Counted from the first letter of the stretch, positions 50,240-59,011 are shown. The stretch is DNA of 64,000 nucleotides from Paenibacillus sp. OV219 (GCF_900110075.1 NZ_FOCJ01000001.1:310001-374000), one strand, 5' to 3'. The notes: generated from the letters alone by a model not told the origin. Numbers and translations are program-made.

Positions 50240-51775
50240 ATGGTGGCAAAGCGTAATAATGTTGGTATCGTAGTCGCTGGCTTGCTGTTAGGCATTCTGA
50301 TGGCATCCATGGACAATACGATCGTTGCAACAGCAATGGGAACAATCGTCCACGATCTCGGTGGGATGGACAAATTCGTATGGGTGACATCTGCCTATAT
50401 GGTAGCGGAGATGGCAGGCATGCCGATCTTCGGCAAGCTGTCCGATATGTACGGACGCAAGAAGTTTTTCATATTCGGAATTCTGACGTTTATGCTCGGC
50501 TCCATTCTATGCGGAACTGCGCATTCCATTGTCGAGCTTAGTATTTATCGCGCCATTCAAGGCATTGGCGGCGGAGCACTTGTTCCGATCGCATTCACGA
50601 TCATGTTCGATGCCGTACCGCTTGAGAGTCGCGGTAAGCTTGGTGGTTTGTTCGGTGCAGTATTCGGTATGTCAAGTATATTTGGCCCGCTGCTTGGTGC
50701 GTACATCACGGATTACATCAAGTGGGAATGGATCTTCTACATTAACTTGCCGCTTGGCTTAATTGCCTTCTTTATGATCGCCTTCTTCTATAAAGAGTCG
50801 GTAGAGCATTCCAAGCAGAAAATCGACTGGGGCGGCGCCTTCACTCTGGTAGCCGGCATCGTCTGCCTCATGTTCGCGCTTGAGCTTGGCGGTAAACCGA
50901 ATTATGCTTGGGATTCTGCGCGCATTCTCGGCTTGTTCGCCGGATTCGCGGTCATGCTCATCGCGTTTATCTTCATTGAGCGTAAAGTATCTGAACCTAT
51001 TATTAGCTTCAAAATGTTCCGCAAGCGGCTGTACTGGACCAGTAACGCGATGGCGATGTTCAGCGGAGCGGCGTTTATTACTGCGTCTGTGTACATCCCG
51101 ATCTTTATTCAAGGGGTACTTGGCGGTAAAGCGACAAATGCAGGTCTTGTCCTTCTGCCTATGATGTTTGCTTCGGTCATTACAGCATCTGGCGGCGGTT
51201 TCTTGATGACGAAATTGTCATTCCGCTCACTAATGTGGCCAACGCTGGCAATCCTTGTTCTTGGAAATATCTTGCTTACAACTATCGATGTTGATTCCAC
51301 TCGTTTCATTGTAACGATCTTCATGATTCTTGTTGGACTCGGCATTGGCGCTTCGTTCTCGGTACTGAGCAATGCTGCGATTTATTCGTTCTCTCCTAGA
51401 GAACGTGGTGCCGCGAGCGCGACACTGAACTTCCTTCGTTCGCTCGGTATGACGATTGGCATCACGGTATTTGGTATTGTTCAGAGCCATGTTATGACAG
51501 GCAAGCTTAAAGATGCGTTTGCAGGTTCCGATGCCGGCCAAATTCCTGCCAATCTGGACCTAAGCGATCCGCGTGCGATTCTGACACCGGAGACGCGCAA
51601 GCTTATCCCAACGGAAGTGTTGGATAAGATCGTCGCGGCGCTGTCTTCTTCCATCACTTACACCTTCATGTGGGCGATCATTCCATCTATACTCGCGCTT
51701 GCCTTCGCGTTCTTCATGGGTCGCGAGAAGCTCGACGCGATTGCAGAGAGCAGCGAATACGGTCCGTCGCACTAA
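50240..51775 (+). CDS. MFS drug-efflux transporter, DHA2 family
   Basis: A 511-residue major facilitator with about 14 membrane segments. Early acidic motif ASMDNTIVATAMGTIVHDLGG, motif A GKLSDMYGRKKFFIFG and motif C-like GMSSIFGPLLGAYITDYIKW identify the EmrB/QacA-type proton-drug antiporters. CTGGAGGGGAG lies before ATG 50240. It forms an operon with padR upstream and ends at a strong terminator. Its substrates are unknown. Confidence 0.93.
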   Translation: MVAKRNNVGIVVAGLLLGILMASMDNTIVATAMGTIVHDLGGMDKFVWVTSAYMVAEMAGMPIFGKLSDMYGRKKFFIFGILTFMLGSILCGTAHSIVELSIYRAIQGIGGGALVPIAFTIMFDAVPLESRGKLGGLFGAVFGMSSIFGPLLGAYITDYIKWEWIFYINLPLGLIAFFMIAFFYKESVEHSKQKIDWGGAFTLVAGIVCLMFALELGGKPNYAWDSARILGLFAGFAVMLIAFIFIERKVSEPIISFKMFRKRLYWTSNAMAMFSGAAFITASVYIPIFIQGVLGGKATNAGLVLLPMMFASVITASGGGFLMTKLSFRSLMWPTLAILVLGNILLTTIDVDSTRFIVTIFMILVGLGIGASFSVLSNAAIYSFSPRERGAASATLNFLRSLGMTIGITVFGIVQSHVMTGKLKDAFAGSDAGQIPANLDLSDPRAILTPETRKLIPTEVLDKIVAALSSSITYTFMWAIIPSILALAFAFFMGREKLDAIAESSEYGPSH

Positions 51776-51800
51776 GTTGTTAAGCCAGTAGTTCTAACTT

Positions 51801-51852
51801 AAAAAAGCCTGTCGTTCTAAGCCCCATGGCTTAGGCGGCAGGCTTCTTTTTT
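51801..51852. terminator. Bidirectional terminator between the MFS and GNAT genes
   Basis: AAGCCTG (51805-51811) pairs with CAGGCTT (51839-51845), with an inner CTAAGCC/GGCTTAG stem. Seven T follow on the plus side and six A precede it, so it can end transcripts from both convergent genes. Confidence 0.9.
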
Positions 51853-52430
51853 TACGAATTAAGCAATAGTGCAAGCATGACGACATCAAGAAACTTGTGC
51901 GTCACTTCGTGCATCAGATACTGCTTCAGCACACCTTCTTCATGAAATCCGAGCTTGTGCAGCACTCGTATAGACGCTTTATTCTCCGGCAGCACCTCTG
52001 CCTGAATGCGATTAAACCCAATCGATTTGCGGCTGAAGTCGAGCACGCCGTTCAACGCCTCGGACGCGATACCTCTATTCCAATAATTGGGGTGCAGATC
52101 ATAGCCAAGCGACAGGGGGAATTGAGGGACTTCATCGAACGTCCCTCTGGTCGGCATAAGGATGACGGACCCGATGACTTTGTCCTCTTCATGCTGGGAT
52201 ATGCCCCAAGCGAACAGCTTGCGATCGGTGTAAGCTTCATTCCAAGAATCGATTAACGACTCCGTTGCTTCGATCGTCGGCGGCCCGGCCCAATCTTGGT
52301 GCTGCATCACGCGCGGATCTGAATAGAAGTCGAAGACGTCTGTCGCGTCAGCTGCATGTATTTGCCGCAGGCGCAATCGTTTGGTTTGAATGAGTGGGAA
52401 GGAATGAAACAGTGAATTGGATACATCCAT
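51852..52430 (-). CDS. GNAT acetyltransferase, RimJ/RimL type
   Basis: A 192-residue N-acetyltransferase. It has the opening FPLIQTKRLRLRQI, acetyl-CoA-binding region YDLHPNYWNRGIASEALNGVL and the end VLHKLGFHEEGVLKQYLM. It probably acetylates a protein N-terminus or a small amine. It resembles the acetyltransferase at 7430-7999, which suggests paralogues. Convergent with the efflux gene and followed by a shared terminator. Confidence 0.9.
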   Translation of the reverse strand: MDVSNSLFHSFPLIQTKRLRLRQIHAADATDVFDFYSDPRVMQHQDWAGPPTIEATESLIDSWNEAYTDRKLFAWGISQHEEDKVIGSVILMPTRGTFDEVPQFPLSLGYDLHPNYWNRGIASEALNGVLDFSRKSIGFNRIQAEVLPENKASIRVLHKLGFHEEGVLKQYLMHEVTHKFLDVVMLALLLNS

Positions 52431-52545
52431 GGATAATCAACCTTTTATCTATAATGAGTGATAGTAAGATCTTATCTTGTAATTCTTAAATTCAAATGAA
52501 ATGAATATGAAATCTGGCTGGTGATTACTGGGACCATCGTCGAAG

Positions 52546-52590
52546 AGCTGCTTCTACTGTCGTTATTGGCGACTGAAGCGGCTTTTTTTT
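52546..52590 (+). terminator. Orphan plus-strand terminator
   Basis: AGCTGCTTC (52546-52554) pairs with GAAGCGGCT (52575-52583, one U-G pair), with inner GTCG/CGAC, followed by eight T. No plus-strand gene lies between it and the previous terminator at 51.8 kb, so it may end a short non-coding RNA; a TATAAT stands at 52450-52455. The rest of the stretch 52431-52626 shows nothing else that I can name. Confidence 0.6.
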
Positions 52591-52626
52591 GCGCTGAGGG
52601 GCTGAATTCTAGTTCTATGGCACTCC

Positions 52627-52713
52627 TTTACAATACATCCACAATAGATTAACTCTTACTTTACAATACCGGAGAACTAGATTAACGACCTCTTAACATT
52701 AGATCCATATAAT
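52627..52713 (+). promoter_or_regulatory. Pho-box array and promoter of the first pst operon
   Basis: PhoP half-sites stand on one 11-bp grid: TTTACA 52627, TCCACA 52638, TTAACT 52649, TTTACA 52660, TTAACG 52682 and TTAACA 52693, with one grid position (52671) empty. A perfect -10, TATAAT, is at 52708-52713, 15 bp from the start of the last half-site. This is the known layout of Bacillus PhoP-activated promoters. Confidence 0.85.
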
Positions 52714-52774
52714 CAATCTTGTACATAGTTGTTTAGGTAAAAGAAACCATACCAGAAGGGTGAGTACGAGCCAA

Positions 52775-54178
52775 ATGTCTATGAAAAAAACGCTTATGAT
52801 TTCTGCACTGGCAGCAGCGCTGAGCACTACAGCAACTGGGGTAGTATCGGCAGCAACTGCGAATCAAGTTACTTCGGCGGCAGCTACACTTAACGTAATG
52901 GTTAACGATTCTGCGGTTCAAGTTCGTTCTATTCAGGCGCAAGACGCTGCATTCGCATCGCTTCGTGACTTGGGAACAGCGGTAGGCGCAATATTCGTTG
53001 TCAACGTGAAAGCTGGCGTAACGGCTTACTTCCAAGGTCATGCAATTGAGCTTCACGCAGGTTCGAACGAAGCGCTTGTTGACGGCGAAGCAGTAACACT
53101 AGCGCAAGCCGTGCAAAACGTAAGCGGTAGTTACTATATCTCGTCCGAAGACTTCCTGAGCACGTTTGGTCTGGACGGAAATGTTGATGATGCTGGTACA
53201 CTGTCGATTGATGTTGTACAGAAGGTACACGCAGACGCAGCTAACTGGATTGATGCAAGCCACCTGCTTGTTTCGGAGATGACAGAAACAGGTCGTAACG
53301 ATTACATCGTTGATGCGCAAACAGCAGCATACCAACTAGTTCTTAGCTCAGAATCAGCTTCTAATCTGACCGTTTCCCCGAACGGTGCACTTGCGGTTTA
53401 CACGAATGAAGACGGTATCGTAAATGTAATCGACTTGAAGAGCAGCAGCTTCGCTTCGAAGACCGTTTCCACGGATAACTCTATCAAGCCGGAGCTCGTA
53501 TGGGCAGCTGATAGCAGCGCGATCTACTTCCTGCAAGGTGACAAAGGCTCAGTCATCGCGAAGATGAACCTCGCTGACGGCGCGATTACGAAAGTGCTTG
53601 AAGACAAGGTTGATTACAAATCAAACTTGGCCGTATCGAAGGACGGCACGAAGTTCTTCTACACCATTACGAAGCCAGGCACAGTAACGGCTGATGCGAC
53701 GAAGCCAGTAGACGCTGACGATGTTGCAATTGACTCTACAGGTACGGAGCCGCAAGTATTCAGCTTCGACGCTACAGTAAAAGACGGCAAACCTGTTCAA
53801 GTAACATCGCAAACGGATGACAAAGTATTCGTTGGCGCAACAACAGACGGTTCGAAGGCTGTATACATCAGCTCTGTAGACAACAAGCCTTCTGCCTTGG
53901 TTGCAGTAGCAGCTGACAAAACATTGACTACGCTGATTGGCGATCAAGACGTGCTTGCAGCTACTATCGCTGGCGACACGGTATATGCACTTGTTGATTC
54001 CGGTGATGCATCTACGTTGATTAAAGTGGACGCTCTGACTGACGTGAAGGAAACGGTACGCAAGGTGGATAGCGATGCAAGCGAAGTAATCGCAGCTCCA
54101 GGCACACCAATTGCAATTGTGATTGACGGCAACGTTAATGTAGTGAATGGCGATACATTCAAGAAAGTAACAAACTAA
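52775..54178 (+). CDS. Secreted protein with copper-amine-oxidase N-terminal domain and propeller-like body
   Basis: A 467-residue exported protein. The signal peptide (MISALAAALSTTATGVVSAA) is followed by a copper amine oxidase N-terminal (stalk) domain (about 30-125; LNVMVNDSAVQVRSIQ, FASLRDLGTAVGAIF, YYISSEDFLSTFG). A body of about 300 residues with TolB/WD40-like repeats follows (LTVSPNGALAVYTNEDG, LVWAADSSAIYFLQGDKG, LAVSKDGTKFFYTITK). I prefer ATG 52775 to GTG 52760. It is the first gene under the Pho-box promoter and lies 36 bp before pstS, so it is likely made under phosphate starvation. Its job is unknown; no oxidase catalytic domain is present. Confidence 0.8.
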   Translation: MSMKKTLMISALAAALSTTATGVVSAATANQVTSAAATLNVMVNDSAVQVRSIQAQDAAFASLRDLGTAVGAIFVVNVKAGVTAYFQGHAIELHAGSNEALVDGEAVTLAQAVQNVSGSYYISSEDFLSTFGLDGNVDDAGTLSIDVVQKVHADAANWIDASHLLVSEMTETGRNDYIVDAQTAAYQLVLSSESASNLTVSPNGALAVYTNEDGIVNVIDLKSSSFASKTVSTDNSIKPELVWAADSSAIYFLQGDKGSVIAKMNLADGAITKVLEDKVDYKSNLAVSKDGTKFFYTITKPGTVTADATKPVDADDVAIDSTGTEPQVFSFDATVKDGKPVQVTSQTDDKVFVGATTDGSKAVYISSVDNKPSALVAVAADKTLTTLIGDQDVLAATIAGDTVYALVDSGDASTLIKVDALTDVKETVRKVDSDASEVIAAPGTPIAIVIDGNVNVVNGDTFKKVTN

Positions 54179-54214
54179 TAGATTGTCCCAAATTGAGAGG
54201 AGAACTTACATTCT

Positions 54215-55078
54215 ATGAAAACAAAATGGTTTAAAGGCTTTGCATTTGCCGCAATTGCTCTGACAGTTGCACTCGGTTCCATCACTTCCGTTGCCAGCGC
54301 TTCGAGCAAGCTGAGCGGACGTATTGTCATTAACGGTTCTTCGGCGCTTCTTCCACTGACGCTGCAAGCGAAGAACGAATTCCAGAAGCTGAACCCGAAA
54401 GTGAAAATCTCGGCATCGGCAGCAGGCTCCGTAACTGGCCCGCAATCTGTACGTAAAGGTATCGCAGACATCGGCGCATGCGACTGGGATGCATCGCTTG
54501 ACGTACCAGGCTTCAAAGCTTTCACAGGTCTTGTAGCTAACAAAGTAGCAGTAACACCTTTCGCAGCAATCACGAATAGCAACGTTGGCGTAAGCAGCCT
54601 GACAACGGTTCAACTGCAAGGTATCTTCTCCGGTAAAATCTCCAACTGGAAAGATGTTGGCGGTAAAGACGCTGATATCATTGTAATCAACCGTGCATTT
54701 GGTTCCGGTACACGCGTTAACTTCCAAGTAAAAGCGCTGAACGGCTCTGACTACATGACTAAAGGCGATAACTACAAAGAAGTTAAATCGAGCGGCGACA
54801 TGAAAACAGCGATCGAGACTACGCCTAACGCAATCGGTTACATCGACCTTGTCTATGTAACTAGCAAAATGACAGCACTCAAAATCAACAATGTTGCTCC
54901 AACAGCAGCTAACGTAATCAACGGTACGTACAAAGTATGGGGCTACGGATACTACATGACTAAAGGCCAACCTACTGGCGCTGTAAAAGCATTCATCGAG
55001 TACATCCAAAGCGCGAAGTTCCAAAACGGCTCTCTGAAAAAGCTTAAATTTATCCCACTCTCCGCAATGAAGAAGTAA
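54215..55078 (+). CDS. pstS: Phosphate-binding protein PstS
   Basis: A 287-residue PBP-like phosphate-binding protein. It has signal peptide AFAAIALTVALGSITSVASA, then the phosphate-site segments INGSSALLPLT, SAAGSVTGPQSVRKGIADIGACDWD, VNRAFGSGTRVNFQ and TTPNAIGYIDL. No lipobox cysteine is present, unlike the second PstS in this window, so its retention at the membrane is unexplained. It should deliver phosphate to the PstCA permease encoded next. A hairpin after the gene may raise its yield over the permeases. Confidence 0.93.
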   Translation: MKTKWFKGFAFAAIALTVALGSITSVASASSKLSGRIVINGSSALLPLTLQAKNEFQKLNPKVKISASAAGSVTGPQSVRKGIADIGACDWDASLDVPGFKAFTGLVANKVAVTPFAAITNSNVGVSSLTTVQLQGIFSGKISNWKDVGGKDADIIVINRAFGSGTRVNFQVKALNGSDYMTKGDNYKEVKSSGDMKTAIETTPNAIGYIDLVYVTSKMTALKINNVAPTAANVINGTYKVWGYGYYMTKGQPTGAVKAFIEYIQSAKFQNGSLKKLKFIPLSAMKK

Positions 55079-55093
55079 TTGAGGGACGGATGG

Positions 55094-55134
55094 AGCCAGC
55101 TTCTGCAGTTGATACTTGCGAAGCTGGCTTTTCT
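55094..55134 (+). terminator. Hairpin between pstS and pstC (attenuator or mRNA stabiliser)
   Basis: AGCCAGCTTC (55094-55103) pairs perfectly with GAAGCTGGCT (55120-55129), followed by a weak TTTTCTT. A partial terminator here would make more PstS than permease. Confidence 0.7.
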
Positions 55135-55159
55135 TATAATCGAAAGGAGTTAAAGCGCC

Positions 55160-56125
55160 ATGAGCATGATGGAAGTTCCCACTTCTGGCAAGGTAATGAA
55201 AGCGGATGAACTGGGGAGCAGTCTCAAAGCTTCATCAGGCAAGAAATTCGGCCGTAAGGCAAGGCTATCGCTGTATAATCGTACGTTTAAAGTCATCTGC
55301 ATCGCCAGCGCCGTATTTGTATGTATCATCCTGTTCTCGATCTTGTTCCTTATGGGCCGGACAGGGGTGCTTACCTTTGAGACAGTTTCGGTGAAGGACT
55401 TCTTTTTCAGTACGGAATGGGTACCTGAGAATGATCAATATGGTGCATTTATATTTATTTTCGGTACGTTTGCACTTACTTTATTGACGATGCTGATTTC
55501 CGTACCGCTATCCGTTATCATCGCAGTTTTCTTGGCCGAAATGACACCGAGCTGGTTGAAGACGGCACTTCGTCCGATCCTTGACCTGCTTGTCGGCATT
55601 CCTTCAGTCGTATACGGTTTCCTTGGTATGACTGTTCTTATTCCGATGCTCCGCTCCGTAACAGGTACGAATATGGGTGATGGTATTCTAGCTGCGGCGA
55701 TTGTCCTCACGATCATGGTACTGCCTACGATCAGCCGGATAATTGACGATTCTATCGTCGCTGTACCTAAGAAGTTCCGCGATGCTTCGTATGCACTTGG
55801 TTCAACCCGGTTCCAAACGATTACTCGAGTAGTTATTCCTGCTGCAAAAAGCGGCATTATGTATGCAGTTATTCTTGGCATGGCCCGTGCGATCGGTGAA
55901 ACAATGGCGGTCGTCATGGTTATCGGTAATACGCCACAGCTGGCGAATGCACTATTCAAACCAACTTCGGTTCTGACAAGCAACATCGTCATGCAAATCG
56001 CGAATGTCCCGTTTGATTCCACTTGGAACTACGCGCTATATATGATGGGCTTTATTTTGCTCGTAATCTCACTCATTATGATTGTGGTTGTTCGCTTGAT
56101 TCAAGGTAAAGGAGTGAAACAATGA
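55160..56125 (+). CDS. pstC: Phosphate ABC transporter permease PstC
   Basis: A 321-residue permease with six membrane segments after a 45-residue cytoplasmic lead. PstC marks include LDLLVGIPSVVYGFLGMTVL, the EAA-type loop KKFRDASYALGSTRFQTITRVVIPAAKSG and MARAIGETMAVVMVIGN. AAAGGAG is 11 bases upstream of ATG 55160. Its stop overlaps pstA by 4 bases (ATGA), and the two form the membrane channel. Confidence 0.95.
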   Translation: MSMMEVPTSGKVMKADELGSSLKASSGKKFGRKARLSLYNRTFKVICIASAVFVCIILFSILFLMGRTGVLTFETVSVKDFFFSTEWVPENDQYGAFIFIFGTFALTLLTMLISVPLSVIIAVFLAEMTPSWLKTALRPILDLLVGIPSVVYGFLGMTVLIPMLRSVTGTNMGDGILAAAIVLTIMVLPTISRIIDDSIVAVPKKFRDASYALGSTRFQTITRVVIPAAKSGIMYAVILGMARAIGETMAVVMVIGNTPQLANALFKPTSVLTSNIVMQIANVPFDSTWNYALYMMGFILLVISLIMIVVVRLIQGKGVKQ

Positions 56126-57036
56126 GCACGGATACTTCCAAATCCACGACTTTGCAAGCGCAGGCGAACCCCTTCTCCTCGAGCAGAGGCTTGAACCATT
56201 TGAACAACCGCTTATTTACCGGAGTCGTATGGCTCGTCGGCCTTTGTACGATTGTTTTTATCTGTAGTCTCTTATTCCTGATCTTGCAAAAAGGGCTTCC
56301 AAAGCTCGACTTTGGCTTTCTCATTGGGCTGCCTAGTGAGATTGACGAGGGTGGAGGCGTCGGTCCGGTCCTATTCAACTCGTTCTATGTGCTGTTTATC
56401 TCGCTAGTGATTTCGATTCCGCTTGGCATGGCTGCGGGGATCTACTTGGCAGAGTTCGCGCCTGCGAATAAATTTATTGCTTTTATCCGGATTTGCGTTG
56501 AAGGACTCGCATCCGTACCTTCGATTATTTTCGGCTTGTTCGGTATCGCTTTGTTCGTCGAGCAGTTCGATGTCGGTCTAACGATTATTGGCGGTGCGGT
56601 AAGCTTGGCGTTCTTGAATTTGCCTGTGTTGACACGTGTAACAGAAGAGGCCATTCGCGCAGTGCCGCAAGAAATGAAGCAGGCTTCATTCGGGCTTGGC
56701 GCAACGCATCTGCAGACAATCCGCCGCGTAATCATCCCTGTCGCGCTGAACGGGATTATTACAGGAATCTGTTTGACAGCAGGCCGTGCTTTCGGCGAGA
56801 GCGCTGTTATTATTCTGACAGCAGGCGTTTCTTCATCGGGCGCCATGTGGGATTTCAATCCGCTGTCGCCAGGCGCGACGCTTGCTGTTCACTTGTGGTA
56901 TGTACAGTCAGAAGCGATAGTCCCAGACGCTCAGCTCATCGCAGAGAAATCGGCTGCTGTGCTCGTGTTCGTTGTATTGCTCATCAATCTTGTGTTCCGT
57001 GTTCCGCTTTGGATAAACGCTCGTAGAATGCGATGA
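56122..57036 (+). CDS. pstA: Phosphate ABC transporter permease PstA
   Basis: A 304-residue permease with six membrane segments, the partner of PstC. Signature parts are FNSFYVLFISLVISIPLGMAAGIYLAEF, VEGLASVPSIIFGLFGIALF, PQEMKQASFGLGATHLQTIRRVIIP (the loop that contacts PstB) and AGRAFGESAVIILTAG. In most Bacillales pstB follows directly; here a small antisense membrane gene, a chemoreceptor gene and a repeat array stand between pstA and pstB. Confidence 0.95.
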   Translation: MSTDTSKSTTLQAQANPFSSSRGLNHLNNRLFTGVVWLVGLCTIVFICSLLFLILQKGLPKLDFGFLIGLPSEIDEGGGVGPVLFNSFYVLFISLVISIPLGMAAGIYLAEFAPANKFIAFIRICVEGLASVPSIIFGLFGIALFVEQFDVGLTIIGGAVSLAFLNLPVLTRVTEEAIRAVPQEMKQASFGLGATHLQTIRRVIIPVALNGIITGICLTAGRAFGESAVIILTAGVSSSGAMWDFNPLSPGATLAVHLWYVQSEAIVPDAQLIAEKSAAVLVFVVLLINLVFRVPLWINARRMR

Positions 57037-57046
57037 GTATGGAGGG

Positions 57047-57083
57047 GCTGTTTCGCCGATTTTTGGCGAATCAGCTTTTTTTT
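57047..57083 (+). terminator. Intrinsic terminator after pstA
   Basis: GCTG/CAGC (57047-57050 with 57072-57075) and TTCGCC/GGCGAA (57052-57057 with 57065-57070), followed by eight T. It separates pstSCA from the downstream pstB unit. Confidence 0.88.
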
Positions 57084-57288
57084 ATTTGAGGCAGATACGG
57101 ACCAGTTGAATGACGACGAATCCGGTTGCGCCAATCAAAAGCGTTCGTTCGATTATTTTGATGAAATTTATCGTAGTTCGGTCTGTTTCTTGTTTGGTCG
57201 GCGATTCTTCTCCTAATGAGCGGTTCCTAAAGAACAGCGTTATGAAAACGAGTGCAGCCAGCCCTTCGAAAACGAATTTGGCGATCAC
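57082..57288 (-). CDS. Small membrane protein with two hydrophobic segments (68 residues)
   Basis: Starts at GTG 57286-57288 with AGAGGATC about 10 bases upstream on the minus strand; its TAA overlaps the pstA terminator. Hydrophobic segments at about 3-21 (FVFEGLAALVFITLFF) and 47-66 (LLIGATGFVVIQLVRI) enclose a charged loop rich in Glu, Lys and Thr. It is the only minus-strand gene inside the phosphate cluster. No family is recognised. The coherent two-helix pattern supports a real gene, at moderate confidence. Confidence 0.55.
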   Translation of the reverse strand: MIAKFVFEGLAALVFITLFFRNRSLGEESPTKQETDRTTINFIKIIERTLLIGATGFVVIQLVRICLK

Positions 57289-57311
57289 TGGTCTTAACTT
57301 GATCCTCTATT

Positions 57312-57349
57312 TTAACACTAGTTTAACATTTAACGGCAATAACGATAAT
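57312..57349 (+). promoter_or_regulatory. Candidate Pho-box pair upstream of the chemoreceptor gene
   Basis: TTAACA at 57312-57317 and again at 57323-57328, exactly 11 bp apart, with an off-grid TTAACG at 57330. A -10-like GATAAT is at 57344-57349, 21 bp from the last in-phase half-site, further than the 15 bp seen at the other three promoters. PhoP control is likely but weaker than for pst. Confidence 0.55.
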
Positions 57350-57401
57350 CCTTTGTACCTATAGTTTGAAGTAGATACATAGCCCTGAAGGGAGAGAACT
57401 A

Positions 57402-58625
57402 ATGTCTATTTTATTACTAGGAAGAAACGCTGAGCTCGAAACCGTTCAGAGAATGACTCCGGCAGCACCTACAACAACAGATGAACTGACCACAATGACC
57501 AACAACATAGATCATGCAGAAGCAATATCGGCAATAACTGAAATTGGCTATGAGATATTAGAGCCCTTCATTCGGAGCGTACCGATCGTTGGAATTCACC
57601 ATACTTGTGAAGAAGTAATCGAACAGTTCGCCGTGACACCGGACAACGAATGTGTCGTCGTGTGCGATGAAGCGCATAAACCACTTGGGCTAGTGATGAA
57701 GAACAGATTGACGATTATTCAGACGCATCGTTTTGGCAGGGAAATCTATTATGGCAAATCAATTGCGAAGCTGATGGATGAGCGGCCGCTCACGGTGAAC
57801 CAACAAATATTGCCGCAACAGCTATTGGATCTTGCGCTTGGGCGTGATGATAAGACGGTGTATGACTGTGTGATCGTTGCCGAGGATGATCGTTTTGTCG
57901 GCATTCTGACGATGTCGGATCTGCTTAAGCTGTCGCGGTTGATTCAACAGAAGACGGTACAATCGCAAGTAGCTACGATTCTCGGCGCAGAAAAGATGAT
58001 TCGCGAGATCGACCGCTCCGTCGTTCAGGTGCACGAAGCTTCGCAGCTTGGCGAGTCGATGTCGCAGTCGATGCTCGACTTGACGCTTAAAGGGAAGAAT
58101 GAGCTGGACAAGGTGTCCGCAGCCTTTCAAAACTTGTCGGCGCGAACCAATGTGCAGGAAGTTCAAATTAGCGAACTGCAGGATCGAGCTGGGGCGGTCG
58201 GCAAAGTATCGAAGCTAATTCGCGAGCTAGCGAATCAGTGTAATCTGCTCGCGGTGAACGCGACAATCGAGGCAGCCCGCGCAGGCGAGCATGGACGCGG
58301 CTTCACTGTAGTCGCGGACGAGGTGCGCAAGCTCGCGACGCAGACGAAGCAGTCTGCTGATGATATTAACTTGTTCATCAGTGCCATTCTCGAGGCTGTC
58401 AAAGAGACGGTACATCTGGTCAGCGAAGGTAAGTCGGAGGCGGATGCGAGCCAGTCGTATGTAAAGGAAGCCGCTGATGTGTTTCAACAGCTGTTCCACA
58501 CTGCCGCAGGCAACAGCAGAAGCGCCGGCGAGATCGGCAAGCTCGCGAGCGATGCGTATCAGCAATCGCAGCGCGTCACCGAGCAGATGAAGCAGCTGAT
58601 GTCGGATATGCAGGTCAATCGTTAG
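57402..58625 (+). CDS. Cytoplasmic chemoreceptor-like protein with CBS domains
   Basis: A 407-residue protein with no membrane segment or signal peptide. The N-terminal half (about 55-180) holds a CBS-domain pair ([19 protein letters not shown] and [20 protein letters not shown]). The C-terminal half (about 195-400) is a methyl-accepting signalling coiled coil with the kinase-binding hairpin [20 protein letters not shown] followed by [10 protein letters not shown]. It should signal to CheA/CheW from the cytoplasm, with the CBS pair binding a nucleotide or similar ligand. It stands between pstA and pstB, behind a Pho-box pair. Confidence 0.88.
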   Translation: MSILLLGRNAELETVQRMTPAAPTTTDELTTMTNNIDHAEAISAITEIGYEILEPFIRSVPIVGIHHTCEEVIEQFAVTPDNECVVVCDEAHKPLGLVMKNRLTIIQTHRFGREIYYGKSIAKLMDERPLTVNQQILPQQLLDLALGRDDKTVYDCVIVAEDDRFVGILTMSDLLKLSRLIQQKTVQSQVATILGAEKMIREIDRSVVQVHEASQLGESMSQSMLDLTLKGKNELDKVSAAFQNLSARTNVQEVQISELQDRAGAVGKVSKLIRELANQCNLLAVNATIEAARAGEHGRGFTVVADEVRKLATQTKQSADDINLFISAILEAVKETVHLVSEGKSEADASQSYVKEAADVFQQLFHTAAGNSRSAGEIGKLASDAYQQSQRVTEQMKQLMSDMQVNR

Positions 58626-58629
58626 AGAG

Positions 58630-58660
58630 AAAGCGACTCGCTTTGCGGGTTGCTTTTTTT
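58630..58660 (+). terminator. Intrinsic terminator after the chemoreceptor gene
   Basis: Twelve-bp stem starting AAAGCGACTCGC (58630-58641), with two G-U pairs to GCGGGTTGCTTT, and a run of seven T. Confidence 0.85.
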
Positions 58661-58747
58661 GTAAGGTGGTGAGGGGGGCGCATATCACCGAACTCTTCGC
58701 AACTAAGTAACAAGCGACCTAAACCACTACTTTGCTGCTGAGTGGTG

Positions 58748-58963
58748 CTGAGAGAGCATATATGATCTCTCAGCGCCGAAACCTGATCTCTCACCGCCGA
58801 AACTACTTAGTTATGAAGTTGAGAGAACATATATGATCTCTCAGAGTCGGAAGAGTGAACTGGCTCTGTGCGGAAGTTGCCGAGAAGAACAAATTCCGAC
58901 TCTCAACAGGAATTCGACGCGAAACCTCATCTGAGAGTCGGATTATCCAACTCTCAGATGAGG
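58748..58963. repeat. Third GAGAG palindrome array
   Basis: Two full copies, CTGAGAG...TGATCTCTCAG, at 58748-58773 and 58819-58844, with a half copy (TGATCTCTCACCGCCG) near 58784. A derived, longer palindrome follows at 58925-58963: perfect 14-bp arms (CCTCATCTGAGAGT and its complement) with an inner GGAT/ATCC. The flanking word CGCCGAAAC appears twice. The rest of 58661-59011 shows nothing else. Confidence 0.88.
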
Positions 58964-59011
58964 CTTGATCATTCATGTACCTAGCATGACGCAAACTCAT
59001 GCCGAGCAATT

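Noticed and set aside
54206..55024. Minus-strand reading frame of 272 codons opposite pstS
   Set aside because: Antisense shadow of a clear PstS gene; composition rich in Cys, Phe and Arg, with no family resemblance.
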